A stretch of DNA of 9,586 nucleotides from an uncultured Clostridium sp. (lineage in GTDB: Bacteria; Bacillota; Clostridia; Peptostreptococcales; Peptostreptococcaceae), in contig CALEBD010000399.1 in NCBI GenBank assembly GCA_937944945.1, forward strand, positions 1 through 9,586, written 5' to 3'. The notes under the pieces are model-generated. The model did no database searches. It was not told the DNA's origin and saw nothing but the letters and a program-made list of their open reading frames with translations. The position numbers and the translations under genes were made by a program. This document shows, in pieces, positions 1 to 6,692 of the stretch; positions within the stretch are counted from its first letter, which is position 1, and each line of letters opens with the position of its first letter.

Positions 1-112
1 TACGGGGAGAATTACGGAAAAAGAATTTTCCGAATGTCCACAGTATACGTTTTACATAGATCCATTTGGAGTAGTTTAGGTGATTACGGTTTTCTGCTAT
101 GTTGAGTTCCAT
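1..112 (-). CDS. WcaF-like (colanic acid type) acetyltransferase, N-terminal fragment
   Basis: Only the first 37 codons are present; the rest lies beyond the left edge. The ATG at 112 is the only sensible start, because the frame upstream of it meets a stop within three codons. The visible peptide has an NRNHLNYS stretch, then a hydrophobic/aromatic segment (LWTFGKFFF), then RNSPR. This layout (Asn/Tyr-rich start, LW-x-(G)K-(L/F)FFR-x-SPR) is what I recall at the N-terminus of the putative colanic acid biosynthesis acetyltransferase (WcaF) family, whose hexapeptide beta-helix would follow. Such enzymes are thought to transfer acetyl from acetyl-CoA to a sugar of the repeat unit in the cytoplasm. 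It starts 20 bases after the stop of the upstream GT4 gene, consistent with the same operon. Only the N-terminus is visible, so the assignment rests on pattern memory and the missing catalytic part cannot be checked. Confidence 0.72.
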   Translation of the reverse strand, partial: MELNIAENRNHLNYSKWIYVKRILWTFGKFFFRNSPR

Positions 113-132
113 GGATATTTACTAATTTATTC

Positions 133-1257
133 TTATTCATAAACGAATTCAGGTTTGGGGCTTTGTCCTAGAATCCATTCATATAATTGTTTCATTTTGG
201 ATGCAACGGCTTCTATCGAATAACTATTTTCCATTAATTTTTTACCTCTTTCTCCCATAGCTTTTAACTCTTCATTCGGGGTGCTAATAGCTTCTTTTAT
301 GGCTTCTTTTATGGCTTCAGAACTGTATTCTACCCACCAGCCACAATGATGAGTATTTAACTCTTCCCATGGGGAGCCATAGGTTGCAATACAAGGTATT
401 TTACGTACAAGCCCTTCTAATATAACGTTCCCTAAATTTTCAAATTCACTAGGCATTACTAATACAGATATAGAGGCTATTGCTTCGTCTTTTTCTTTTC
501 CTGATAAAAAACCTGTAAAATGAACATTATGTAGATTTAATCGTTTAACTTCTTTCTTCAAAAAAGATTCATATTGACTATCTCCACCTCCAATAATTAG
601 TAATTCTGACTTTTCTTTTTTTAATTCTGTGAAAGCATAAATTAGTCCTTCTACATTTTTTCGTGGAGATAGTCTTCCTAAATACCCTAACCGAAAAATA
701 TTATCTTTTTTTGTTTCTGTATATTCTTTGATCTCAATGGGATTAGGAATGATGGCAATTGGAGATGTTATACCTAGATTGCGGCAATGAATCATTTCAT
801 CTTTGCATGTCACTTGTATACAAGCGGCTTTGTTTAATGTTTTGAGTAGTCGTAATTTTAAAGAAAGTTTTTTGAATATTTTGTTTGACTTTGCTATATC
901 TTGTGGATAAAGCATTCCTCTTGGAGTGATGAGGTATGGCTTCCTTTTTTGAATTGCAATATCAGCTATAGCATATGTTGGGTACTGCCATACTCCTTGT
1001 GCATGATAAATGTCAAAATCACCGATAGCTTTTATATTCCTTTTGTATGATGGGGAGTAGTCTAGCTTGGGAATAATAGGTGGGTCCGTATAATGTACAG
1101 GTACTTCTGTCCCTTTTAATTTTCCGTTAGGTGATAAGGGAAACATAATAATTTCTGCATCAATTCCTTGTTGTTGCAAACCATAAAGCGTATAATAAGT
1201 ACTCATTGCTGGTCCTCCAGCATTTACGTCTAATGTGCCACTATGTAAAATTTTCAT
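133..1257 (-). CDS. Glycosyltransferase family 4 (GT-B fold), 374 aa
   Basis: Probable retaining sugar-nucleotide-dependent glycosyltransferase acting at the cytoplasmic face of the inner membrane to add one sugar to the lipid-linked repeat unit. The N-terminal GT-B half has a Gly-rich loop (AGGP, residues 13-16), HAQGVWQYP at 85-93 and TPRGML at 111-116, a signature common in GT4 enzymes of capsule and exopolysaccharide loci. The C-terminal half has GRLSPRKN (194-201), whose Arg/Lys usually contact the donor phosphates, and a full EX7E motif with Glu273 and Glu281. Length is normal for GT4 and the ORF is intact. The ATG at 1257 lies 4 bases after the ugd stop; an AGGA at 1268-1271 inside the end of ugd is a weak possible ribosome site, although Bacteroidota rarely depend on one. 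A short in-frame tandem repeat near residues 315-324 gives a repeated IKEA peptide. Donor and acceptor cannot be predicted. Confidence 0.93.
   Translation of the reverse strand: MKILHSGTLDVNAGGPAMSTYYTLYGLQQQGIDAEIIMFPLSPNGKLKGTEVPVHYTDPPIIPKLDYSPSYKRNIKAIGDFDIYHAQGVWQYPTYAIADIAIQKRKPYLITPRGMLYPQDIAKSNKIFKKLSLKLRLLKTLNKAACIQVTCKDEMIHCRNLGITSPIAIIPNPIEIKEYTETKKDNIFRLGYLGRLSPRKNVEGLIYAFTELKKEKSELLIIGGGDSQYESFLKKEVKRLNLHNVHFTGFLSGKEKDEAIASISVLVMPSEFENLGNVILEGLVRKIPCIATYGSPWEELNTHHCGWWVEYSSEAIKEAIKEAISTPNEELKAMGERGKKLMENSYSIEAVASKMKQLYEWILGQSPKPEFVYE
290..318. repeat. 12-bp direct tandem repeat inside the GT4 gene (2.4 copies)
   Basis: The unit gcttcttttatg occurs at 290-301 and 302-313 with a partial third copy at 314-318. 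Being 12 bp it keeps the frame and encodes a repeated four-residue I-K-E-A peptide in the C-terminal half of the GT4 protein. Copy-number change would add or remove four residues without a frameshift. Confidence 0.85.
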
Positions 1258-1261
1258 GTTT

Positions 1262-2575
1262 TTATTTTCCTATACAATGGTAAATAAATCCCATTTCTTT
1301 TATTTCTTCAGCATCATAAATATTTCTACCATCTATAATGACTGGAACTTTCATTGATTTTGCGATAACTTTCCAACTAGGTAGACGAAATTGTTTCCAT
1401 TCTGTCAGCAGTAGAAGGGCATCTGCATCTAATACAGCGTCATACATGTCATTAGCATAAATTACTTTGTTACCAATGCGTCGTTTACATTCATCCATGG
1501 CTATAGGATCGAAAACCTTTATTATACATCCTGCCTTTAATAATAGATTGATAATTACAAGAGAAGTTGCTTCTCTCATATCATCTGTTTCTGGCTTAAA
1601 TGCTAATCCCCATAATGCAATAGTTTTTCCTTGTAATTTGCCATTATAATGTTTTTTCAGTTTTTTATACAAGATAGTTTTCTGTTGTTCATTTACTTCT
1701 TCTACTGCTTTTAAGACATGCATGTTATAACCATTTTTTTCAGCTGTTTTAATTAAAGCTTTTACGTCTTTAGGGAAACAACTGCCTCCATAGCCACAAC
1801 CAGGATATAAGAATTTACTTCCAATACGATTGTCTGAGCCAATACCTTTTCGTACCATATTGACATCTGCACCTACCAATTCACACAGATTTGCTATATC
1901 ATTCATAAAACTGATACGAGTAGCTAGCATACTATTAGCGGCATACTTTATCATTTCTGCTGAAGGAATGTCTGTGAAAATTACGCGAAAATTATTAAGT
2001 AAGAATGGACGGTAAAGCTTTGTCATTAGTTCTTTAGCCTTGTCTGATTCTATACCTACGACTACACGATCTGGACTCATAAAATCTTTAATAGCTGCTC
2101 CTTCTTTTAAAAATTCAGGGTTGGATGCTACATCAAAAGGTATATTCATTCCACGCTTGTCCAGTTCTTCTTGAATAGTGCTTTTTACTTTTTGGGCAGT
2201 TCCTACAGGTACTGTAGATTTAGTAACTATTACAAGATATTTATTCATATTACGTCCTATAGTTCGTGCTACTTCTAATACGTAACTTAAGTCAGCACTT
2301 CCATCTTCATCAGGAGGTGTCCCTACGGCACTGAATACTATTTCTACGTCATTTAGGCATGTGGTAATGTCAGTGGTAAAATTTAAGCGACCTTCTCGAT
2401 GATTGCGAAGTACCATTTCATCTAGCCCAGGTTCATAAATAGGAATTAGACCTTGTAATAATGCATTGATTTTTTCTTTATTCACGTCTACGCAAGTAAC
2501 ATTTACACCCATTTCGGCAAAACATGTGCCTGATACTAGACCTACGTAGCCTGTACCTACAATTGCTATATTCAT
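1262..2575 (-). CDS. ugd: UDP-glucose 6-dehydrogenase, 437 aa
   Basis: Oxidises UDP-glucose to UDP-glucuronic acid with two NAD+ in the cytoplasm, supplying an acidic sugar donor. The N-terminal Rossmann domain has GTGYVG (7-12) and an acidic residue ending beta-2 (Asp30) for NAD binding. Residues matching the well-studied streptococcal enzyme are all present: Glu154 and Glu158 in NPEFLKEG, Lys210 and Asn214 in the EMIKYAANS segment, nucleophilic Cys266 in GGSCFPKD, and Asp270. The C-terminal UDP-binding domain carries FKPETDDMREA (326-336) and a conserved DGRNIYD near 415-421. Full length and intact. The sequence closely resembles Bacteroides Ugd proteins as I remember them. It is 25 bases after the GT2 gene and 4 bases before the next GT4 gene. 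Its DNA appears less AT-rich than the wzx/wzy core. A UDP-N-acetylmannosamine dehydrogenase is less likely given the motif details. Confidence 0.96.
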   Translation of the reverse strand: MNIAIVGTGYVGLVSGTCFAEMGVNVTCVDVNKEKINALLQGLIPIYEPGLDEMVLRNHREGRLNFTTDITTCLNDVEIVFSAVGTPPDEDGSADLSYVLEVARTIGRNMNKYLVIVTKSTVPVGTAQKVKSTIQEELDKRGMNIPFDVASNPEFLKEGAAIKDFMSPDRVVVGIESDKAKELMTKLYRPFLLNNFRVIFTDIPSAEMIKYAANSMLATRISFMNDIANLCELVGADVNMVRKGIGSDNRIGSKFLYPGCGYGGSCFPKDVKALIKTAEKNGYNMHVLKAVEEVNEQQKTILYKKLKKHYNGKLQGKTIALWGLAFKPETDDMREATSLVIINLLLKAGCIIKVFDPIAMDECKRRIGNKVIYANDMYDAVLDADALLLLTEWKQFRLPSWKVIAKSMKVPVIIDGRNIYDAEEIKEMGFIYHCIGK

Positions 2576-2600
2576 AAGATTATATTATGCTTTAAAATTA

Positions 2601-3434
2601 TTATTTATCCTTATATGTATCTCCCCAAAAGAGACCTATTATTTTATCTGGTAGAATATTTAAGACAAACAGATATATAATAAATGTGGTTGCTTTTATT
2701 ATTCCGAAATGCTTTTTTCTAAAGTAAAAATTGATTATAGGATTAGAGCCAAGTGGAGAATAGAGTTTCTTAAAACGTTCTTTTAATGAAACTCCCCATT
2801 TTCTTACTCTACAATAATTATTGCAATAACCAAAAGCTATGGGGATTCTTGTTGCGTATACTTTGATTCCGTTTTCCTGTGCTCTTAGCCCGTAATCTAC
2901 ATCACCCAGATCGTGATGATATATAGGATCTATAATACCTATTTGATCAACAACAGATCTAGGAATCAAAACAACATTTCCATTCATGAATTTTATTTCC
3001 TGTGGATATTTGTTAGGTTGGACTAATTTTTTATGTACATCGCTTCCTCCATATAAAATTTTATTTTTGTTAAAATCTTCGATGAGACCAGATATAATAC
3101 AATGTGAGTTGTTTAGAGTTTGGCATTCTATTAGTTCTTTCAAAAAAAAAGGATATAATTTAATATCATCATTTAGCCATAGATAGTAATCATAATTTTC
3201 TTTTATAGCCTCTTTCCATGCTGTGTACATACCACGACTCCAAAATAAATTTCCATTACCTTGTATTAAATAAACTTGTGGGAACTTTTGGTGTATTAGT
3301 GTTGAAGTACCATCTGTTGAATTATCATCAACTAGATATACTTTGCATGTTGGTATTATTTCAAATAAAGAAGCAAGACACTGAAAAGTTTTCTCTTTTC
3401 TATTATAACATGTGAGTATAGCTGCTATTTTCAT
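2601..3434 (-). CDS. Glycosyltransferase family 2 (GT-A fold), 277 aa
   Basis: Inverting GT-A glycosyltransferase predicted to add a sugar to the growing repeat unit. The N-terminal nucleotide-binding strand has TCYNR (8-12) and VDDNSTDGT (35-43). The metal-binding DxD-type site is LNDD (87-90). A GNGNLFWSRGM stretch (59-69) matches the GDGNLWW-G-like signature I recall from a subgroup often annotated as rhamnosyltransferase-like. MNGNVVLIPR (150-159) and HDLGDVDYGLRA (174-185) form the acceptor side and probably provide the catalytic acid residue. A hydrophobic stretch at about 244-269 may attach the protein to the membrane. The ATG overlaps the upstream acyltransferase stop as ATGA (3431-3434), indicating translational coupling. 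A nine-base T run in the coding strand (3142-3150) leaves the frame intact. The sugar specificity cannot be read from sequence. Confidence 0.92.
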   Translation of the reverse strand: MKIAAILTCYNRKEKTFQCLASLFEIIPTCKVYLVDDNSTDGTSTLIHQKFPQVYLIQGNGNLFWSRGMYTAWKEAIKENYDYYLWLNDDIKLYPFFLKELIECQTLNNSHCIISGLIEDFNKNKILYGGSDVHKKLVQPNKYPQEIKFMNGNVVLIPRSVVDQIGIIDPIYHHDLGDVDYGLRAQENGIKVYATRIPIAFGYCNNYCRVRKWGVSLKERFKKLYSPLGSNPIINFYFRKKHFGIIKATTFIIYLFVLNILPDKIIGLFWGDTYKDK

Positions 3435-4132
3435 ATATCTGTTCCTTCAAATAATCGTTTTATATTGTTTTTTACAACTTTAGCAGGACTACCAGCTAAG
3501 ACAGAAAACTCAGGAGTTAAAGAATAATCTTTGTTACATAAACTATTAGAGGCTATTATTACATTATTAGGAGTTATAGTTCCTTTCATTATACTACATC
3601 TATTTCCAATCCAGTTAAATGATCCGATATTTATAAGAGTATCTTTTTCAAGAATTTTGTTGGATAATAAATCTTTCATATAATGAAAATTAGTGTCAAA
3701 TATTTGACATTCCCAACTGAAAGCAATTTCATCCCCCAAAGTAATCGATTTTTCACAATATAGTTTATTTAAGGCTCCTAATTTTACTTTATTTCCTGTT
3801 GTTAGTGTTGCGGATGAAGCTACGTGTATATAACTTCCTATGCCAACTTCTGTAATACCTTTTATTATCCATGTTCCACTTATATCTATTATTACAGGAT
3901 TTCTTGGAAACATTTCACTACCTCGGCCTCCTATCTTAATCATTCCTCGATGAATATTTTCATTTTTTATAATGATTTTTCCTTTTAAATTTTTGAATCG
4001 GACTTTATAGTAAAAGTCAAATGGTAATTTGATAGCTTGTTTAAAAGGAAGTTTCTTAAAATTGAAATATAAAATAGCAATCCAATTATGAACAAAAATA
4101 ATTGTTACGATTTTGTTTATATATTGATACAT
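3431..4132 (-). CDS. Left-handed beta-helix (hexapeptide) acyltransferase, 233 aa
   Basis: Likely CoA-dependent O- or N-acyltransferase, most often acetyl, modifying a sugar of the polysaccharide. The N-terminal 60 residues are a basic/hydrophobic arm with FKQAIKLPFDFYYKVRFKNLKGKI, of a kind seen in acyltransferases next to capsule glycosyltransferases. After that come imperfect hexapeptide turns (IGIGSY-type, for example around 97-120 and 129-136). FDTNFH (145-150) carries the probable catalytic His150, and the helix resumes at INIGSFNWIGNRCSI (167-181). GSPAKVV (214-220) is the usual C-terminal CoA-site signature, followed by a short tail. Length fits the family and the frame is intact. The start is the ATG at 4132, 6 bases after the GT4 stop; the stop overlaps the GT2 start by 4 bases. 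The exact acceptor is unknown. Confidence 0.9.
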   Translation of the reverse strand: MYQYINKIVTIIFVHNWIAILYFNFKKLPFKQAIKLPFDFYYKVRFKNLKGKIIIKNENIHRGMIKIGGRGSEMFPRNPVIIDISGTWIIKGITEVGIGSYIHVASSATLTTGNKVKLGALNKLYCEKSITLGDEIAFSWECQIFDTNFHYMKDLLSNKILEKDTLINIGSFNWIGNRCSIMKGTITPNNVIIASNSLCNKDYSLTPEFSVLAGSPAKVVKNNIKRLFEGTDI

Positions 4133-4138
4133 ATTGTT

Positions 4139-5359
4139 TTAGTTGTTTTTTTTGTTGCGAATATTTTGTATTGTATTCATTATGTCTTCATTATATTTTT
4201 CCCATGGTCTCATTTGAGCGGTATGTATAGCATTTCTACCTACTCGTTCAATTTCATTTGGATGATTTAAAATATAGTTTAACTTATCTATGATACTAAG
4301 AGAGGATCGAGAAGAGATTATCCAGCCATTGATGTCGTTTTTTATTAAGTCAGCTGCTCCGCAGTTATTGGTAGTAATGACAGGAGTTCCTTGGGACATA
4401 GCTTCAGTAACAACCATTCCAAAGCCATCGCTTAGAGTTGGGAACAATAAAATATCACATTTACGCATTTCTTGTAATACTTTTTGATGGGGAAGACTAC
4501 CAAGGTAATTGTATTTTTTTAGGTTTTTATGCAGTAAAGGGACATCTAGGTTACCAGATCCTACAATAGATAATTCGACTTTATCTTTAAAATGGTCAAT
4601 GGCTTCAAACATATATGATAACCCTTTCAATTGATGTAATCCTCCTACATATAATAATTTTATTTTTTGTGTTATAGGTCTATATTCTTTGGGTGATATA
4701 GGAGGAAAACCATATGGAATAGAATATATATTGTCTGCATTATAACCATATTTTATTAAAGTACTTTTTACGTAAGAACTTGCAACAAATATGCAATCTG
4801 CTAATTTAAGCTCTTCATCAATAATGTGCAGATTTTTTTGATTTTTGTAGACATATATACAATCAGACCATTGGGGATTTTGTTTTTTTTCTAATTGTGC
4901 TATATCAATGATTTCTTTGTAATATGCAATCGGCAAATCATAAAAACATAATTTGTTATATTTTTGACAAGCTTTAAAGATATCTAAAGCTCCATGAGCA
5001 TAACAATATGCTCCTAGAATTTCTTCATTTTTAGAAATAATAAAATTGCTGATTTTTTTATTGAGTTGGATATTAATATTGCCGCTAGTAATATTAATAT
5101 GTAATTTTTGAGAAATTTTTGATAAGCGTAGTAGTTCTTTCCATGGGTAACAATATGTTCTGCTTTTAATATTTTCATCATACTCTCTTCTTAAAAATTT
5201 TTTTAATCCAACTAGAGGGAGTATTTTGTATAAAAATGTATGTGGAAAAACAGCTATTGTTGTATGAAAACTATGTAATTTATTATGAGTTGATAGTGCG
5301 GAAAGAACTCCTCTGACATTTTGATTTCCAAAGGGATGATATAAAAGTATTCTTTTCAT
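4139..5359 (-). CDS. Glycosyltransferase family 4 (GT-B fold) with Asp-x7-Glu variant motif, 406 aa
   Basis: Predicted GT4 enzyme of repeat-unit assembly. The first beta strand MKRILLYHPFG supports the ATG at 5359 as the true start, even though it lies inside the end of the annotated wzy frame. The C-terminal donor domain has LLYVGGLHQLKG (235-246, with the expected Gly and Lys), IVGSG (265-269), a PTLSDGFGMVVTEAM segment (307-321) and a GAADLI donor loop (334-339). In that segment the residue at the first EX7E position is Asp311 rather than Glu, with Glu319 kept; some GT4 enzymes tolerate this, but it is a departure from the classic motif. The central region (about 110-210) includes a YDLPIAYY segment (140-147). 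The gene overlaps wzy by 77 bases as annotated and is followed after 6 bases by an acyltransferase. Intact, normal length; substrate unknown. Confidence 0.9.
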   Translation of the reverse strand: MKRILLYHPFGNQNVRGVLSALSTHNKLHSFHTTIAVFPHTFLYKILPLVGLKKFLRREYDENIKSRTYCYPWKELLRLSKISQKLHINITSGNINIQLNKKISNFIISKNEEILGAYCYAHGALDIFKACQKYNKLCFYDLPIAYYKEIIDIAQLEKKQNPQWSDCIYVYKNQKNLHIIDEELKLADCIFVASSYVKSTLIKYGYNADNIYSIPYGFPPISPKEYRPITQKIKLLYVGGLHQLKGLSYMFEAIDHFKDKVELSIVGSGNLDVPLLHKNLKKYNYLGSLPHQKVLQEMRKCDILLFPTLSDGFGMVVTEAMSQGTPVITTNNCGAADLIKNDINGWIISSRSSLSIIDKLNYILNHPNEIERVGRNAIHTAQMRPWEKYNEDIMNTIQNIRNKKNN

Positions 5360-6692
5360 GTTGAGCTTTATATTGGATTAGTTTCTTGTTTATGCTTTTT
5401 TTTCGTGTCCCATATTTTAGTGTTATTAGAGAAAAGGAAACTGCTATAATTGTAAAGCCTAATGGCACAGTACCACCTAAATTACCTTGTGGTAATAAAA
5501 AAAGAGTATTAGGCAGAAAAATGAATGGTAGTATATTTTTTTTAAAAACAATACGTTGAATTGTTGTTATTGTTATTTTGAAACAAAGTATAATTCTAAT
5601 AAGAATAAAAATCGTTCCTAAAATAAATCCTGATTCATAAATAATCCTAGTCCATTCTTCATCTGTTATTATGTTATGTCCAATAATTTTAATTCCTACT
5701 CTAGTCATACTGCCTATCCCATATCCAAAAGTAGGAGAGTCTATTGTCCATGCTCTAATTAAAGCACCAAAATACCGATTGCCAATTGTACCGCTTAAAA
5801 CATTGCCTTCACTATGTTGAGCACTTTCAAATCTAGCAGCAAATACATTTATAAAGAGTTGAATAGATTCAAATTGCGTGAGTATAGGGACCAGGAGGCA
5901 AATTGGAATTATAAATTTAAAGATTGAATTTGTATTTTTGTGTGTAATAAAAAGTCCAATAATGAGGAAAATAAAAATAGCTATAGTTTGAAATAAAAGT
6001 GTACGAGAAATAGATAAAGGAATTGTAATGAGAAACATTATCATGGCAACATATAATACATACTTATTTATTGTTGCATATATTTGAGCTCTTTTATCAA
6101 AAAAATAAGTCATTAAAAATGTGCAAACGAAAGTTTGAAAACATACGAAACCTTGGGTAAAAGAAAATATTCCAGAGGGTCTAAAATATCCTAAAGCACC
6201 TCCAAAACCAGATCCTTCCATATTGTTTCCAATACCCCTATTTACCCATGCTGTTTGTGGTGAATAGAATTGAAGTATAACTAAAACTGTCATAGGTATT
6301 GAGATATAGATACAATATCTGGCAATATTATATAAATCTTTGATTGTAAGTATCTTGCTAATTACAAAAATACAAGGAATATATAACATAAATACACGTG
6401 CACCAAACATACAAACTAAAAGGTTCGCATTAGGGAATGTTAACGAAATCAGTAAAGCTATAAAACTGATAAAAAAAGAGATTTTTGCAATAGGGTGGTT
6501 TATCAATCCTTTTTTTAAGCCTTGGATGACAAGAAGTAGGGCAAAAGGGTCTCTTATTATTAATAAAGGGGTCGCTAATGAAGGAAAAATCCATTTTCTA
6601 ATAGCTCCTTCGAAGAGAAGTAAAAAAAGAAATATATAAATTATGTTTTTTTCCAATATATATTGCTTATGTATTATTTGTGCATTTTGCAT
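5283..6692 (-). CDS. wzy: Wzy-like O-antigen/capsule polymerase (multi-pass membrane protein), possible 3' frame change
   Basis: Predicted periplasm-facing polymerase that joins flipped repeat units. The protein is mostly hydrophobic, with roughly ten to twelve membrane segments. FEGAIRKW (27-34) and IIRDPFALLL (45-54) near the start are typical of an O-antigen polymerase/ligase-like family. RPSGIFSFTQG (171-181) and FGYGIGS (322-328) through EEWTRIIYESGFILG (345-359) resemble the large periplasmic loop and following helix of Wzy/WaaL-type proteins. The start overlaps the wzx end by 19 bases. The hydrophobic part ends near residue 425; the last 36 or so residues are hydrophilic and partly a frame-shifted reading of the next GT4 gene. 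An A8 tract at 5396-5403 just before this tail would, with one extra A, end the protein at 5368 (441 aa), or with one fewer A at 5390 (433 aa), both removing the overlap. A ligase-like function is less likely next to wzx. Confidence 0.85.
   Translation of the reverse strand: MQNAQIIHKQYILEKNIIYIFLFLLLFEGAIRKWIFPSLATPLLIIRDPFALLLVIQGLKKGLINHPIAKISFFISFIALLISLTFPNANLLVCMFGARVFMLYIPCIFVISKILTIKDLYNIARYCIYISIPMTVLVILQFYSPQTAWVNRGIGNNMEGSGFGGALGYFRPSGIFSFTQGFVCFQTFVCTFLMTYFFDKRAQIYATINKYVLYVAMIMFLITIPLSISRTLLFQTIAIFIFLIIGLFITHKNTNSIFKFIIPICLLVPILTQFESIQLFINVFAARFESAQHSEGNVLSGTIGNRYFGALIRAWTIDSPTFGYGIGSMTRVGIKIIGHNIITDEEWTRIIYESGFILGTIFILIRIILCFKITITTIQRIVFKKNILPFIFLPNTLFLLPQGNLGGTVPLGFTIIAVSFSLITLKYGTRKKSINKKLIQYKAQHEKNTFISSLWKSKCQRSSFRTINS
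5396..5403 (-). repeat. A8 homopolymer tract near the 3' end of wzy
   Basis: Eight A residues on the coding strand fall immediately after the last membrane segment of the polymerase. Reading with nine A gives a stop at 5368-5370, eight bases before the GT4 start; reading with seven A gives a stop at 5390-5392. With eight, the frame runs 77 bases into the GT4 gene. The tract is therefore a candidate for a sequencing indel, replication slippage or transcriptional slippage. Other A8/T9 runs occur in intact frames nearby (3142-3150, 4146-4153, 4883-4890, 5536-5543), so the tract alone is not unusual in this AT-rich DNA. Confidence 0.6.

Noticed and set aside
1467..2015. Plus-strand open frames of about 60 codons
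   Set aside because: Antisense shadows of ugd, whose protein is intact and highly conserved across this region.
3142..3150. T9 coding-strand tract in the GT2 gene as a phase-variation switch
   Set aside because: The frame is intact and conserved on both sides, similar runs are scattered through this AT-rich DNA, and there is no supporting sign of variation.
2986..4487. Several plus-strand open frames of 60-66 codons
   Set aside because: All are antisense to intact GT2, acyltransferase and GT4 genes and show no family features.
6340..6639. Plus-strand open frame of 99 codons
   Set aside because: It lies entirely antisense to the wzy coding region, has no recognisable domain and a basic/hydrophobic composition explained by reading the complement of membrane segments.
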